64,000 bases of DNA, taken from positions 1 to 64,000 of the forward strand of contig NZ_JACBOT010000021.1 in the NCBI RefSeq assembly GCF_021532275.1, in the 5' to 3' direction. The DNA comes from Brevibacterium sp. UCMA 11754 (lineage in GTDB: Bacteria > Actinomycetota > Actinomycetes > Actinomycetales > Brevibacteriaceae). Shown here piece after piece: positions 1 through 7,409 of this stretch (the stretch's first letter is position 1; the number at the start of each line of letters is the position of its first letter). The notes beneath the pieces were generated by a model. It was not told where the DNA came from and made no database searches. It worked only from the letters and a program-made list of their open reading frames with translations. The translations under genes were made by a program, and so were the position numbers.

Positions 1-1
1 G

Positions 2-145
2 AGCGAGGAAGCGCACCAGGCGAGCACAGCGGTGCTGTCGATCGCACAGTACGGTTCAACCGGTCGATGAAACGCGGCCGCGGCTGCGGCGATCACCATG
101 CACTCCTGGGTTCGCCGCCACGTCTACGACCAGCCGGTGGACTGA
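2..145 (+). pseudogene. Duplicate 3' tail of the SpoU-type RNA methyltransferase
   Basis: This is the mirror copy of the last ~47 codons of the methyltransferase at 6765-7409. It encodes the SEEAHQAS... to ...YDQPVD end, with a stop at 143-145. One base is lost near 60 and one gained near 66, so the frame shifts briefly within the IAQYGSTRSMN motif and then recovers. It has no start and runs off the window edge. It should not be counted as a second gene. Confidence 0.85.
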
Positions 146-592
146 ATCCTGCCAACGTGATGAGGGGGCCGACGGGTGCTCAACAGCCCGTGTGTCGAAC
201 GTCGACGGGTACTCAGCAGCCCGTGCGCCGAGCGCCGACGGGTGGGCAGGGCTCTACTGTGCCCCCGCCGGCACTTTTGGCCCCAACGGTTGGTAAGTCC
301 TGGTCGATCGCAGCCCTGGGATCGACCAGGACTTACCAACTGTCCGGTGGTTCGTCGATGCTGCTGGGGCAAAAGTGCAGGAAAGGACGAAGAAGGGGCG
401 TCCCGCGTTGCTTCCGGTATGGAAGAACACGGAACGCCCCTTCTCTTCTGCAGAGATTTCGACGCCCGACAGAGACTTCGACGCCCGACGTCATCGAATG
501 CTCGTCGTCGCGCTGTGGCCTCAGCTCAGGTCGGCAGCCTGTGGCTCGCTGCGGCCTCAGTTCAGGTCGGCAGCCTGTGGCTCGCTGCGGCC
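145..592. other. Mirror copy of the intergenic repeat/hairpin region
   Basis: There is no gene here. The stretch mirrors 6317-6764: the 33-bp direct repeats (about 166-245), the 52-nt hairpin (289-340), the terminator-like stem (about 391-445) and the 36-bp tandem repeats (512-619, the last copy reaching the stop of the dehydrogenase copy). Reading frames that cross it are repeat-driven and have no protein support. Confidence 0.8.
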
Positions 593-1736
593 TCAGTTCA
601 GGTCGGCAGCCTGTGGCTCGATGAGCCCACCGATCTCTGCCAGCTCGGCAGTCAGCGAATCGGCATCGTCGAAGGTGCGCGAGATGACGGTCAGGCGCTT
701 TGCGTAATGACCGATCGGGTACTCCATCGTCATGCCGATGCCGCCGTGCATCTGAATCGACTCCTGGCTGATGGTGCGAGCCGACTGATCGTGATGATCT
801 TGGCCGCGATGACATCACGGTGGCGGGTCCTTCTCGGAGCCGGCTTCCTCGTTGGTGACAGCAAGTCGTGAGTACAGGGCCATGCTGCGCGCATACTCGA
901 GGTCCGCGTAGAGGTCGGCCGCACGGTGCTGCAGGGCTGGTTCGCAACGATCGGGGCGCCGAACTGCTCACGGGTCTTGAGGTACTCGGCGGTCATGGTC
1001 AGCGAGGCTTCCATGACACCGACTGCTTCGGCCATGATCGCAGCGTTCGCGGTGTCGAGCACCTCGGCGACGACGGCATGCGCATCGGCGGCGCCGAGGC
1101 GCTGGGGCCGGTGCGTTGTCGAACTTCACGCTGGCGCTTCCCTGGCCGTCGGCCTGACGGTGTGTGACGCGGGAGACTCCGGTTGCCGTCGCGGCGACCA
1201 GGAACAATCCGAGTTCGCCGTTCCGAGGCTGTGACGATGAACTGGTCGGCGACGTCGCGCCCGAGCACGCCGTTCTTCTCGCCGCTGATCGTGAAGGCAC
1301 CGTCAGCGCCCGTCGAGGCGGTGGTGGACGGAGTATCGACGCGTAGCGCAGACCGGGCCTCGAGGGCCGCAAATGCGAGGAAGGTCTGGCCCTCGCACAC
1401 GGAGGGCAGGATCTCCTGCTTCTGCTCTTCGCTGCCGGCGGCGGCGATCGCATTGGCGCCCAGCACTGCTGTGGCCAGGAACGGCTCGAGCACGAGTGAA
1501 CGGCGAATGCTTCCAAGACCACAGCAACCTCGGCGAAGGTATTTCTGCTCCACCGTAGTTCTCCGGGATTGCCAGGCCGAGCAGGCCCATCTCTGCGAAC
1601 GCCTCCCACTTCTCGCGGGAGATGCCTCTTCGCTGTGCAGAATGGCTTCGCGGGCCTGGGTGTCGTACTCGCTGCGCAGGTACTTGTTCAGGGTGCTGGC
1701 GAGTTCTTGCTGAATGTCGTTGAGTTCAAGATCCAT
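593..1736 (-). pseudogene. Frameshifted copy of acyl-CoA dehydrogenase 2
   Basis: This mirrors the intact gene at 5168-6316. The start MDLELNDIQQELAST is intact at 1736, but single-base indels near 1625, 1548, 1508, 1357 and 1345 and at further points downstream split it into several short frames. No two adjacent frames make a complete dehydrogenase. The intergenic sequence on both sides is equally mirrored, so this belongs to the whole-arm duplication and not to a separate gene duplication. Confidence 0.88.
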
Positions 1737-1775
1737 TGTTGTCCTCTTCTTAAGTGTTCTGGGGTTGCGGAGACC

Positions 1776-2972
1776 TCAGAGACCAAGCAGTGCTTTCGAG
1801 ATGATTCCGCGCTGCACCTCGGACGAGCCGCCGTAGATGGTGACCTTGCGGGTGTTGAAGTACGCGGGAAGGGCGTCGACTGCTCCGAGCGGAAGGTCCG
1901 AGAGTCCCTCGCCCTGAGCACGGTCGGTGACGAAGTCCAGGCCCTGGGGACCGAGGACGTCGACGAGCAGCTCGCTGATGTCTTCCTGCAGCTGTGAGCC
2001 CTTGAGCTTGAGCACGGAGGAGCGTGGATCCGGCTTGTCAGATCCGGCGGCCTGAGTCGAGAGGATCCGCAGCTGGGTCATCTCGAGTGCCGTGAGCTCG
2101 GCTTCGATCCTAGTCAGGGGGCGGAGAACAGCGGATCGTCGAGCAAGGTGCCGCGTGCCGTCTTCGTCACCGCGGCGTATGCCTTGGCACGGGCCAGGTT
2201 GACCTTCGAGCCGCCGATCCGGGCGATGCCTGTTCGCTCATTGCCGAGCAGGAATTTCGCGTAGGTCCATCCTTGTTCTCTTCGCCGACGAGGTTCTCGA
2301 CGGGAACCTCGACATTGTCGAAGAAGACTTCGTTGACCTCATGGCCGCCGTCGATGAGCTGGATCGGGCGAACCGTGACTCCGGGCGTCTTCATGTCGAT
2401 GAGCAGGAACGAGATGCCGGCCTGCTTCTTCACATTCGGGTCGGTGCGGACCAGGTTGAACATCCAGTCGCCGTACTGGCCCAGGGTCGTCCAGGTCTTC
2501 TGTCCGTTGACGATGTACTTGTCGCCGTCACGTACCGCGGAGGTCTTCAGCGATGCGAGGTCAGAGCCGGCATCGGGTTCGGAGAAGCCCTGTGACCACC
2601 AGATGTCGATATTGGCGGTGGCGGGAAGGAAGCGCTCCTTGATCTCCTTTCCTGGCTGCCGAAGGTCGCGATGACCGGGCCGACCATGGAGACGTTGAAG
2701 GGCAGCGGCTGTGGAACGCAGGCCAGCTGCATCTCTTCAAGCCAGATGTGGCGCTGTACCGGAGTCCAGTCCTGGCCGCCCCATTCGACGGGCCAGTTGG
2801 GTACGGCGTAACCGTGCTGATTGAGGATCCGCTGCGAAGTGACCATGTCCTCCTTGGTCAGCTCCTGGCCGGTGGCGACCTTGAAGCGCAGCTCCTCGGG
2901 GATCTCCGTGCGATAGAACTGACGCATCTTCTGAGCGAACTCGCGCTCCTCTGCATTCAGCAAGGTGTCCAT
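1776..2972 (-). pseudogene. Frameshifted copy of acyl-CoA dehydrogenase 1
   Basis: This mirrors the intact gene at 3935-5128. The N-terminal ~107 residues are in frame down to about 2652, where extra bases (GGAAAGGAG in place of GGAG on the coding strand) shift the frame. Further indels near 2270 and 2115 shift it again, and the C-terminal 100 residues are open to the stop at 1776. The pattern fits sequencing or assembly errors better than selection-free decay, because changes are indels and not substitutions. Confidence 0.88.
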
Positions 2973-3387
2973 GAAAACTCCTGATTGATCGTTCGGTAAC
3001 TTAGCTCCAATAGTACGGTTCGGTGTTCGGGCTCACAAGTGGGGCGAGCTGACCCGAGGGGCCGGGAGCCAGGCTGCATCTAGTTTCAGGTTCACCAAAC
3101 ATCACGATTGCTTAACATTATTTCAAAAGTGACATACACAAAATACGCTGAGTGGTAAGACATTGATAGGCGCTTGATAGTCTTGGTCGGCGGCCTGAAT
3201 ATTATTCATTGTGTTCCGATGACGACGCACACCTCTTCTTGACTCAGTTGAGACGCTCGGGAACGGAAAGCTGAGATTCTTGGACATGCAGGGATATCCG
3301 GCGTCGCATTCAACTTCTTCGCGGGCAGATATTCGGATACGAGTCCGAACTGTCGACTGTGGTCGGTTCGTTCGCTGACCCTGCCTG

Positions 3388-3621
3388 AGCGGAGTCCTTC
3401 TGTTCCGCTTCCGGCGTCGGTCCGACCACAATCATAATCGTCGCCGCTGGGCCAGCCAGCGTTGCATTGATGACTGTGGTCTTACCGACGCCGGCAGGCC
3501 CCACTAGAAGGACGCCGCAACAGGCAGGGTCAGCGAACGAACCGACCACAGTCGACAGTTCGGACTCGTATCCGAATATCTGCCGCGAAGAAGTTGAATG
3601 CGACGCCGGATATCCCTGCAT
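3388..3621 (-). CDS. 5' fragment of an AAA/NTPase regulator, cut by the palindrome centre
   Basis: Reading leftward from ATG 3621 (TTG at 3627 is an alternative), about 78 codons are open: MQGYPASHSTSSRQIFGYES, then a strong Walker A, GPAGVGKT, at about residues 41-48, then a beta strand IMIVVGP. The frame runs from the right arm into the unique 133-bp centre (3388-3520). Beyond 3388 the sequence folds back and encodes only mirror nonsense. N-terminal regions like this, FGYESEL followed shortly by Walker A, are typical of large MalT/LuxR-type ATP-dependent regulators. I infer a divergent regulator of the dehydrogenase operon whose remaining codons lie outside this assembly. The LuxR assignment is tentative; the P-loop is clear. 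Confidence 0.6.
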
Positions 3622-3627
3622 GTCCAA

Positions 3628-3934
3628 GAATCTCAGCTTTCCGTTCCCGAGCGTCTCAACTGAGTCAAGAAGAGGTGTGCGTCGTCATCGGAACACCAAT
3701 GAATAATATTCAGGCCGCCGACCAAGACTATCAAGCGCCTATCAATGTCTTACCACTCAGCGTATTTGTGGTATGTCACTTTTGAAATAATGTTAAGCAA
3801 TCGTGATGTTGGTGGAACCTGAAACTAGATGCAGCCTGGCTCCGGCCCCTCGGGTCAGCTCGCCCCACTTGTGAGCCCGAACACCGAACCGTACTATTGG
3901 AGCTAAGTTACCGAACGATCAATCAGGAGTTTTC
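3628..3934. promoter_or_regulatory. Divergent promoter region between regulator and dehydrogenase operon
   Basis: About 307 bp without a gene, more AT-rich than its surroundings. A candidate sigma-70 promoter toward the dehydrogenases is TTGTGG (3766-3771), a 16-bp spacer and TAATGT (3788-3793), which leaves a leader of about 140 nt. ACCGAAC occurs twice just before the gene (about 3882 and 3911) and could be part of an operator. An AGGAG ribosome site precedes ATG 3935. The promoter call comes from eye-matching only. Confidence 0.4.
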
Positions 3935-5128
3935 ATGGACACCTTGCTGAATGCAGAGGAGCGCGAGTTCGCTCAGAAGATGCGTCAGTTCTATCGCACG
4001 GAGATCCCCGAGGAGCTGCGCTTCAAGGTCGCCACCGGCCAGGAGCTGACCAAGGAGGACATGGTCACTTCGCAGCGGATCCTCAATCAGCACGGTTACG
4101 CCGTACCCAACTGGCCCGTCGAATGGGGCGGCCAGGACTGGACTCCGGTACAGCGCCACATCTGGCTTGAAGAGATGCAGCTGGCCTGCGTTCCACAGCC
4201 GCTGCCCTTCAACGTCTCCATGGTCGGCCCGGTCATCGCGACCTTCGGCAGCCAGGAGATCAAGGAGCGCTTCCTTCCCGCCACCGCCAATATCGACATC
4301 TGGTGGTCACAGGGCTTCTCCGAACCCGATGCCGGCTCTGACCTCGCATCGCTGAAGACCTCCGCGGTACGTGACGGCGACAAGTACATCGTCAACGGAC
4401 AGAAGACCTGGACGACCCTGGGCCAGTACGGCGACTGGATGTTCAACCTGGTCCGCACCGACCCGAATGTGAAGAAGCAGGCCGGCATCTCGTTCCTGCT
4501 CATCGACATGAAGACGCCCGGAGTCACGGTTCGCCCGATCCAGCTCATCGACGGCGGCCATGAGGTCAACGAAGTCTTCTTCGACAATGTCGAGGTTCCC
4601 GTCGAGAACCTCGTCGGCGAAGAGAACAAGGGATGGACCTACGCGAAATTCCTGCTCGGCAATGAGCGAACAGGCATCGCCCGGATCGGCGGCTCGAAGG
4701 TCAACCTGGCCCGTGCCAAGGCATACGCCGCGGTGACGAAGACGGCACGCGGCACCTTGCTCGACGATCCGCTGTTCTCCGCCCGCCTGACTAGGATCGA
4801 AGCCGAGCTCACGGCACTCGAGATGACCCAGCTGCGGATCCTCTCGACTCAGGCCGCCGGATCTGACAAGCCGGATCCACGCTCCTCCGTGCTCAAGCTC
4901 AAGGGCTCACAGCTGCAGGAAGACATCAGCGAGCTGCTCGTCGACGTCCTCGGTCCCCAGGGCCTGGACTTCGTCACCGACCGTGCTCAGGGCGAGGGAC
5001 TCTCGGACCTTCCGCTCGGAGCAGTCGACGCCCTTCCCGCGTACTTCAACACCCGCAAGGTCACCATCTACGGCGGCTCGTCCGAGGTGCAGCGCGGAAT
5101 CATCTCGAAAGCACTGCTTGGTCTCTGA
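3935..5128 (+). CDS. Acyl-CoA dehydrogenase family protein (subunit 1)
   Basis: 397 residues, full length for the family. It should oxidise an acyl-CoA to the trans-2-enoyl-CoA using FAD and pass electrons to ETF. Visible features are the N-terminal helical domain, a middle-domain motif QGFSEPDAGSDLASLKTSA (about 128-146), the VNGQKTWTT segment, and the C-terminal TIYGGSSEVQRGIISKALLG, a family hallmark. ATG 3935 follows AGGAG. The next gene is another dehydrogenase 39 bp downstream. Such tandem, non-identical pairs in actinobacteria often form heteromeric enzymes for sterol side chains or unusual acyl-CoAs, so a heteromer is likely. The substrate cannot be read from sequence. Confidence 0.9.
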   Translation: MDTLLNAEEREFAQKMRQFYRTEIPEELRFKVATGQELTKEDMVTSQRILNQHGYAVPNWPVEWGGQDWTPVQRHIWLEEMQLACVPQPLPFNVSMVGPVIATFGSQEIKERFLPATANIDIWWSQGFSEPDAGSDLASLKTSAVRDGDKYIVNGQKTWTTLGQYGDWMFNLVRTDPNVKKQAGISFLLIDMKTPGVTVRPIQLIDGGHEVNEVFFDNVEVPVENLVGEENKGWTYAKFLLGNERTGIARIGGSKVNLARAKAYAAVTKTARGTLLDDPLFSARLTRIEAELTALEMTQLRILSTQAAGSDKPDPRSSVLKLKGSQLQEDISELLVDVLGPQGLDFVTDRAQGEGLSDLPLGAVDALPAYFNTRKVTIYGGSSEVQRGIISKALLGL

Positions 5129-5167
5129 GGTCTCCGCAACCCCAGAACACTTAAGAAGAGGACAACA

Positions 5168-6316
5168 ATGGATCTTGAACTCAACGACATTCAGCAAGAA
5201 CTCGCCAGCACCCTGAACAAGTACCTGCGCAGCGAGTACGACACCCAGGCCCGCGAAGCCATTCTGCACAGCGAAGAGGGCATCTCCCGCGAGAAGTGGG
5301 AGGCGTTCGCAGAGATGGGCCTGCTCGGCCTGGCAATCCCGGAGAACTACGGTGGAGCAGAAATGACCTTCGCCGAGGTTGCTGTGGTCTTGGAAGCATT
5401 CGGCCGTTCACTCGTGCTCGAGCCGTTCCTGGCCACAGCAGTGCTGGGCGCCAATGCGATCGCCGCCGCCGGCAGCGAAGAGCAGAAGCAGGAGATCCTG
5501 CCCTCCGTGTGCGAGGGCCAGACCTTCCTCGCATTTGCGGCCCTCGAGCCCGGTCTGCGCTACGCGGTCGATACTCCGTCCACCACCGCCTCGACGGGCG
5601 CTGACGGTGCCTTCACGATCAGCGGCGAGAAGAACGGCGTGCTCGGCGGCGACGTCGCCGACCAGTTCATCGTCACAGCCTCGGAGAACGGCGAACTCGG
5701 ATTGTTCCTGGTCGCCGCGACGGCAACCGGAGTCTCCCGCGTCACACACCGTCAGGCCGACGGCCAGGGAAGCGCCAGCGTGAAGTTCGACAACGCACCG
5801 GCCCAGCGCCTCGGCGCCGCCGATGCGCATGCCGTCGTCGCCGAGGTGCTCGACACCGCGAACGCTGCGATCATGGCCGAAGCAGTCGGTGTCATGGAAG
5901 CCTCGCTGACCATGACCGCCGAGTACCTCAAGACCCGTGAGCAGTTCGGCGCCCCGATCGGTGCGAACCAGGCCCTGCAGCACCGTGCGGCCGACCTCTA
6001 CGCGGACCTCGAGTATGCGCGCAGCATGGCCCTGTACTCACGACTTGCTGTCACCAACGAGGAAGCCGGCTCCGAGAAGGACCGCCACCGTGATGTCATC
6101 GCGGCCAAGATCATCATCGATCAGTCGGCTCGCACCATCAGCCAGGAGTCGATTCAGATGCACGGCGGCATCGGCATGACGATGGAGTACCCGATCGGTC
6201 ATTACGCAAAGCGCCTGACCGTCATCTCGCGCACCTTCGACGATGCCGATTCGCTGACTGCCGAGCTGGCAGAGATCGGTGGGCTCATCGAGCCACAGGC
6301 TGCCGACCTGAACTGA
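5168..6316 (+). CDS. Acyl-CoA dehydrogenase family protein (subunit 2)
   Basis: 382 residues, clearly of the acyl-CoA dehydrogenase fold: GLLGLAIPENYGGAEMTFAE (about 52-71), YLKTREQFGAPIGANQALQH (about 258-277) and QMHGGIGMTMEYPIGHYAKR (about 323-342). ATG follows AAGAGGAC. The middle domain is short and divergent (SGEKNGVLGGDVADQFIV), as in the non-canonical partner of heteromeric pairs. It is co-directional with the preceding dehydrogenase and probably co-transcribed. The last codons (EPQAADLN stop) lie inside the first copy of a 36-bp tandem repeat that continues beyond the stop. Confidence 0.9.
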   Translation: MDLELNDIQQELASTLNKYLRSEYDTQAREAILHSEEGISREKWEAFAEMGLLGLAIPENYGGAEMTFAEVAVVLEAFGRSLVLEPFLATAVLGANAIAAAGSEEQKQEILPSVCEGQTFLAFAALEPGLRYAVDTPSTTASTGADGAFTISGEKNGVLGGDVADQFIVTASENGELGLFLVAATATGVSRVTHRQADGQGSASVKFDNAPAQRLGAADAHAVVAEVLDTANAAIMAEAVGVMEASLTMTAEYLKTREQFGAPIGANQALQHRAADLYADLEYARSMALYSRLAVTNEEAGSEKDRHRDVIAAKIIIDQSARTISQESIQMHGGIGMTMEYPIGHYAKRLTVISRTFDDADSLTAELAEIGGLIEPQAADLN

Positions 6317-6397
6317 GGCCGCAGCGAGCCACAGGCTGCCGACCTGAACTGAGGCCGCAGCGAGCCACAGGCTGCCGACCTGAGCTGAGGCCACAGC
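6290..6397 (+). repeat. 36-bp tandem repeat x3 spanning the stop codon of acyl-CoA dehydrogenase 2
   Basis: Three head-to-tail copies (6290-6325, 6326-6361, 6362-6397). The first two are identical and the third has two changes. Copy 1 encodes the C-terminal EPQAADLN and its TGA; copies 2 and 3 are non-coding echoes of the gene end. No spacers separate them, so this is not a CRISPR array. Confidence 0.95.
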
Positions 6398-6464
6398 GCG
6401 ACGACGAGCATTCGATGACGTCGGGCGTCGAAGTCTCTGTCGGGCGTCGAAATCTCTGCAGAAG

Positions 6465-6518
6465 AGAAGGGGCGTTCCGTGTTCTTCCATACCGGAAGCA
6501 ACGCGGGACGCCCCTTCT
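6465..6518. terminator. Bidirectional terminator-like hairpin
   Basis: An 11-bp perfect outer stem (AGAAGGGGCGT with ACGCCCCTTCT) encloses an imperfect inner stem. It lies between convergent genes, with C/T-rich sequence beyond it on the plus strand. The fold was judged by eye. Confidence 0.6.
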
Positions 6519-6568
6519 TCGTCCTTTCCTGCACTTTTGCCCCAGCAGCATCGACGAACCACCGGACA

Positions 6569-6620
6569 GTTGGTAAGTCCTGGTCGATCCCAGGGCTGCG
6601 ATCGACCAGGACTTACCAAC
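6569..6620. repeat. Perfect inverted repeat, 21-bp arms, 10-nt loop
   Basis: GTTGGTAAGTCCTGGTCGAT plus C, followed by a 10-nt loop and the exact reverse complement. It lies between two convergent genes and may be a second terminator, a protein-binding palindrome or a remnant of a repeat element. There is no T-run, so a simple intrinsic terminator is not certain. Confidence 0.85.
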
Positions 6621-6665
6621 CGTTGGGGCCAAAAGTGCCGGCGGGGGCACAGTAGAGCCCTGCCC

Positions 6666-6742
6666 ACCCGTCGGCGCTCGGCGCACGGGCTGCTGAGTAC
6701 CCGTCGACGTTCGACACACGGGCTGTTGAGCACCCGTCGGCC
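6666..6742. repeat. 33-bp direct repeat x2 plus partial copy
   Basis: Copies at 6666-6698 and 6699-6731, with an 11-bp start of a third at 6732. They begin ACCCGTCG and contain CACGGGCTG; differences between copies are transitions. Within each copy ACCCGT and ACGGGC(T) could pair weakly. Function unknown. Confidence 0.85.
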
Positions 6743-6764
6743 ACCCTCATCACGTTGGCAGGAT

Positions 6765-7409
6765 TCAGTCCACCGGCTGGTCGTAGACGTGGCGGCGAAC
6801 CCAGGAGTGCATGGTGATCGCCGCAGCCGCGGCCGCGTTCATCGACCGGGTTGAACCGTACTGTGCGATCGACAGCACCGCTGTGCTCGCCTGGTGCGCT
6901 TCCTCGCTCAGACCCGGCCCTTCCTGCCCGAAGAGCAGCAGGCTGCGTCGCGGCAGGTCATAGGTCTCCAACGGCACCGAGTCCGGGAAGTTGTCGATTC
7001 CGATCAGCGGTACGGAATTGTCGGTGCACCACTGCAGGAGGTCGTCGATGCTCGGGTGGTGGATGATGTGCTGGTACCGGTCGGTGACCATCGCCCCGCG
7101 CCGATTCCACCGCCGCCTGCCCACGATGTGCACCGCGGCGGCGTTGAAGGCGTTGGCTGTCCTGACCACCGACCCGATGTTGAGGTCGTGCTGCCAGTTC
7201 TCCACACCGACGTGGAACTCGTGCCGCGTCGTGTCGAGATCGGCGACGATCGCGTCGAGCTTCCAGTAACGATATCTGTCGACGACATTGCGACGATCAC
7301 CGTCACGCAGCAGCTCGGGATCAAAATGCTCAGACACAGGCCAGGGGCCGGTCCACGGACCGACCCCTACCTGTGGCGCGTCTGCCTGCAACGCGCTGTC
7401 TTCAGTCAC
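6765..7409 (-). CDS. TrmH/SpoU-family RNA 2'-O-methyltransferase
   Basis: 214 residues. SpoU (SPOUT) methyltransferases transfer methyl from S-adenosylmethionine to ribose 2'-OH in tRNA or rRNA. All three family motifs are visible: motif 1 NIGSVVRTANAF (about 77-88), motif 2 LLLFGQEGPGLS (about 158-169) and motif 3 LSIAQYGSTRSMNAAAA (about 181-197), which form the knotted AdoMet site. The start is GTG at 7409, overlapping the stop of the upstream ABC-2 gene (GTGA), so the two are translationally coupled. The target nucleotide cannot be assigned. Its 3' end also occurs as a broken copy at 2-145. Confidence 0.88.
   Translation of the reverse strand: MTEDSALQADAPQVGVGPWTGPWPVSEHFDPELLRDGDRRNVVDRYRYWKLDAIVADLDTTRHEFHVGVENWQHDLNIGSVVRTANAFNAAAVHIVGRRRWNRRGAMVTDRYQHIIHHPSIDDLLQWCTDNSVPLIGIDNFPDSVPLETYDLPRRSLLLFGQEGPGLSEEAHQASTAVLSIAQYGSTRSMNAAAAAAITMHSWVRRHVYDQPVD

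Larger units (their letters stand above)
1..3387. repeat. Left arm of giant inverted repeat (probable assembly artefact)
   Basis: This segment is the reverse complement of 3521-6909, with dispersed single-base insertions and deletions. Examples: the run ACCCGG in the right arm is ACCGG near base 60 here; ATGAACG is ATGAAACG near 66; GAGGGC is GAGGC near 1625; extra bases sit near 2650. Most differences I checked are 1-nt indels, many in homopolymers, and they break both acyl-CoA dehydrogenase frames that are open in the right arm. Base 1 pairs with base 6909, so the arm reaches the window edge. Errors of this type and the hairpin geometry fit an uncorrected palindromic read at a contig end. 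A real inverted duplication that later decayed is the alternative. Confidence 0.93.
6398..6764. other. Structured intergenic region between convergent genes
   Basis: 367 bp without a gene, between the convergent dehydrogenase and methyltransferase genes. In order it holds a 20-bp imperfect direct repeat (GTCGGGCGTCGAARTCTCTG, about 6420-6459), a terminator-like stem (6465-6518), a perfect 21-bp-stem hairpin (6569-6620) and a 33-bp direct repeat (6666-6731, partial third copy to 6742). Confidence 0.8.
3521..6909. repeat. Right arm of giant inverted repeat (likely authentic sequence)
   Basis: This is the mirror partner of 1-3387. All three genes in it (two acyl-CoA dehydrogenases and the tail of the RNA methyltransferase) have intact frames, and it joins normal single-copy chromosome at 6910. 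This arm is therefore the reference copy. The arms differ in net length by only about 2 bp although many compensating indels are present. Confidence 0.93.

Noticed and set aside
176..871. Long open frames over the repeat cluster in the left arm, mirrored at 6038-6733
   Set aside because: They are produced by repeats and high GC, exist in mirrored form in both arms and resemble no protein.
1..3387. A true second copy of the acyl-CoA dehydrogenase operon
   Set aside because: The mirror identity includes non-coding DNA and the changes are mainly 1-nt indels, so an assembly artefact is more likely. I kept it as repeat and pseudogene features.
6290..6397. CRISPR-like array (three 36-bp repeats)
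   Set aside because: The copies are directly adjacent with no spacers, the first copy is coding, and there are no cas genes. It is a tandem duplication.
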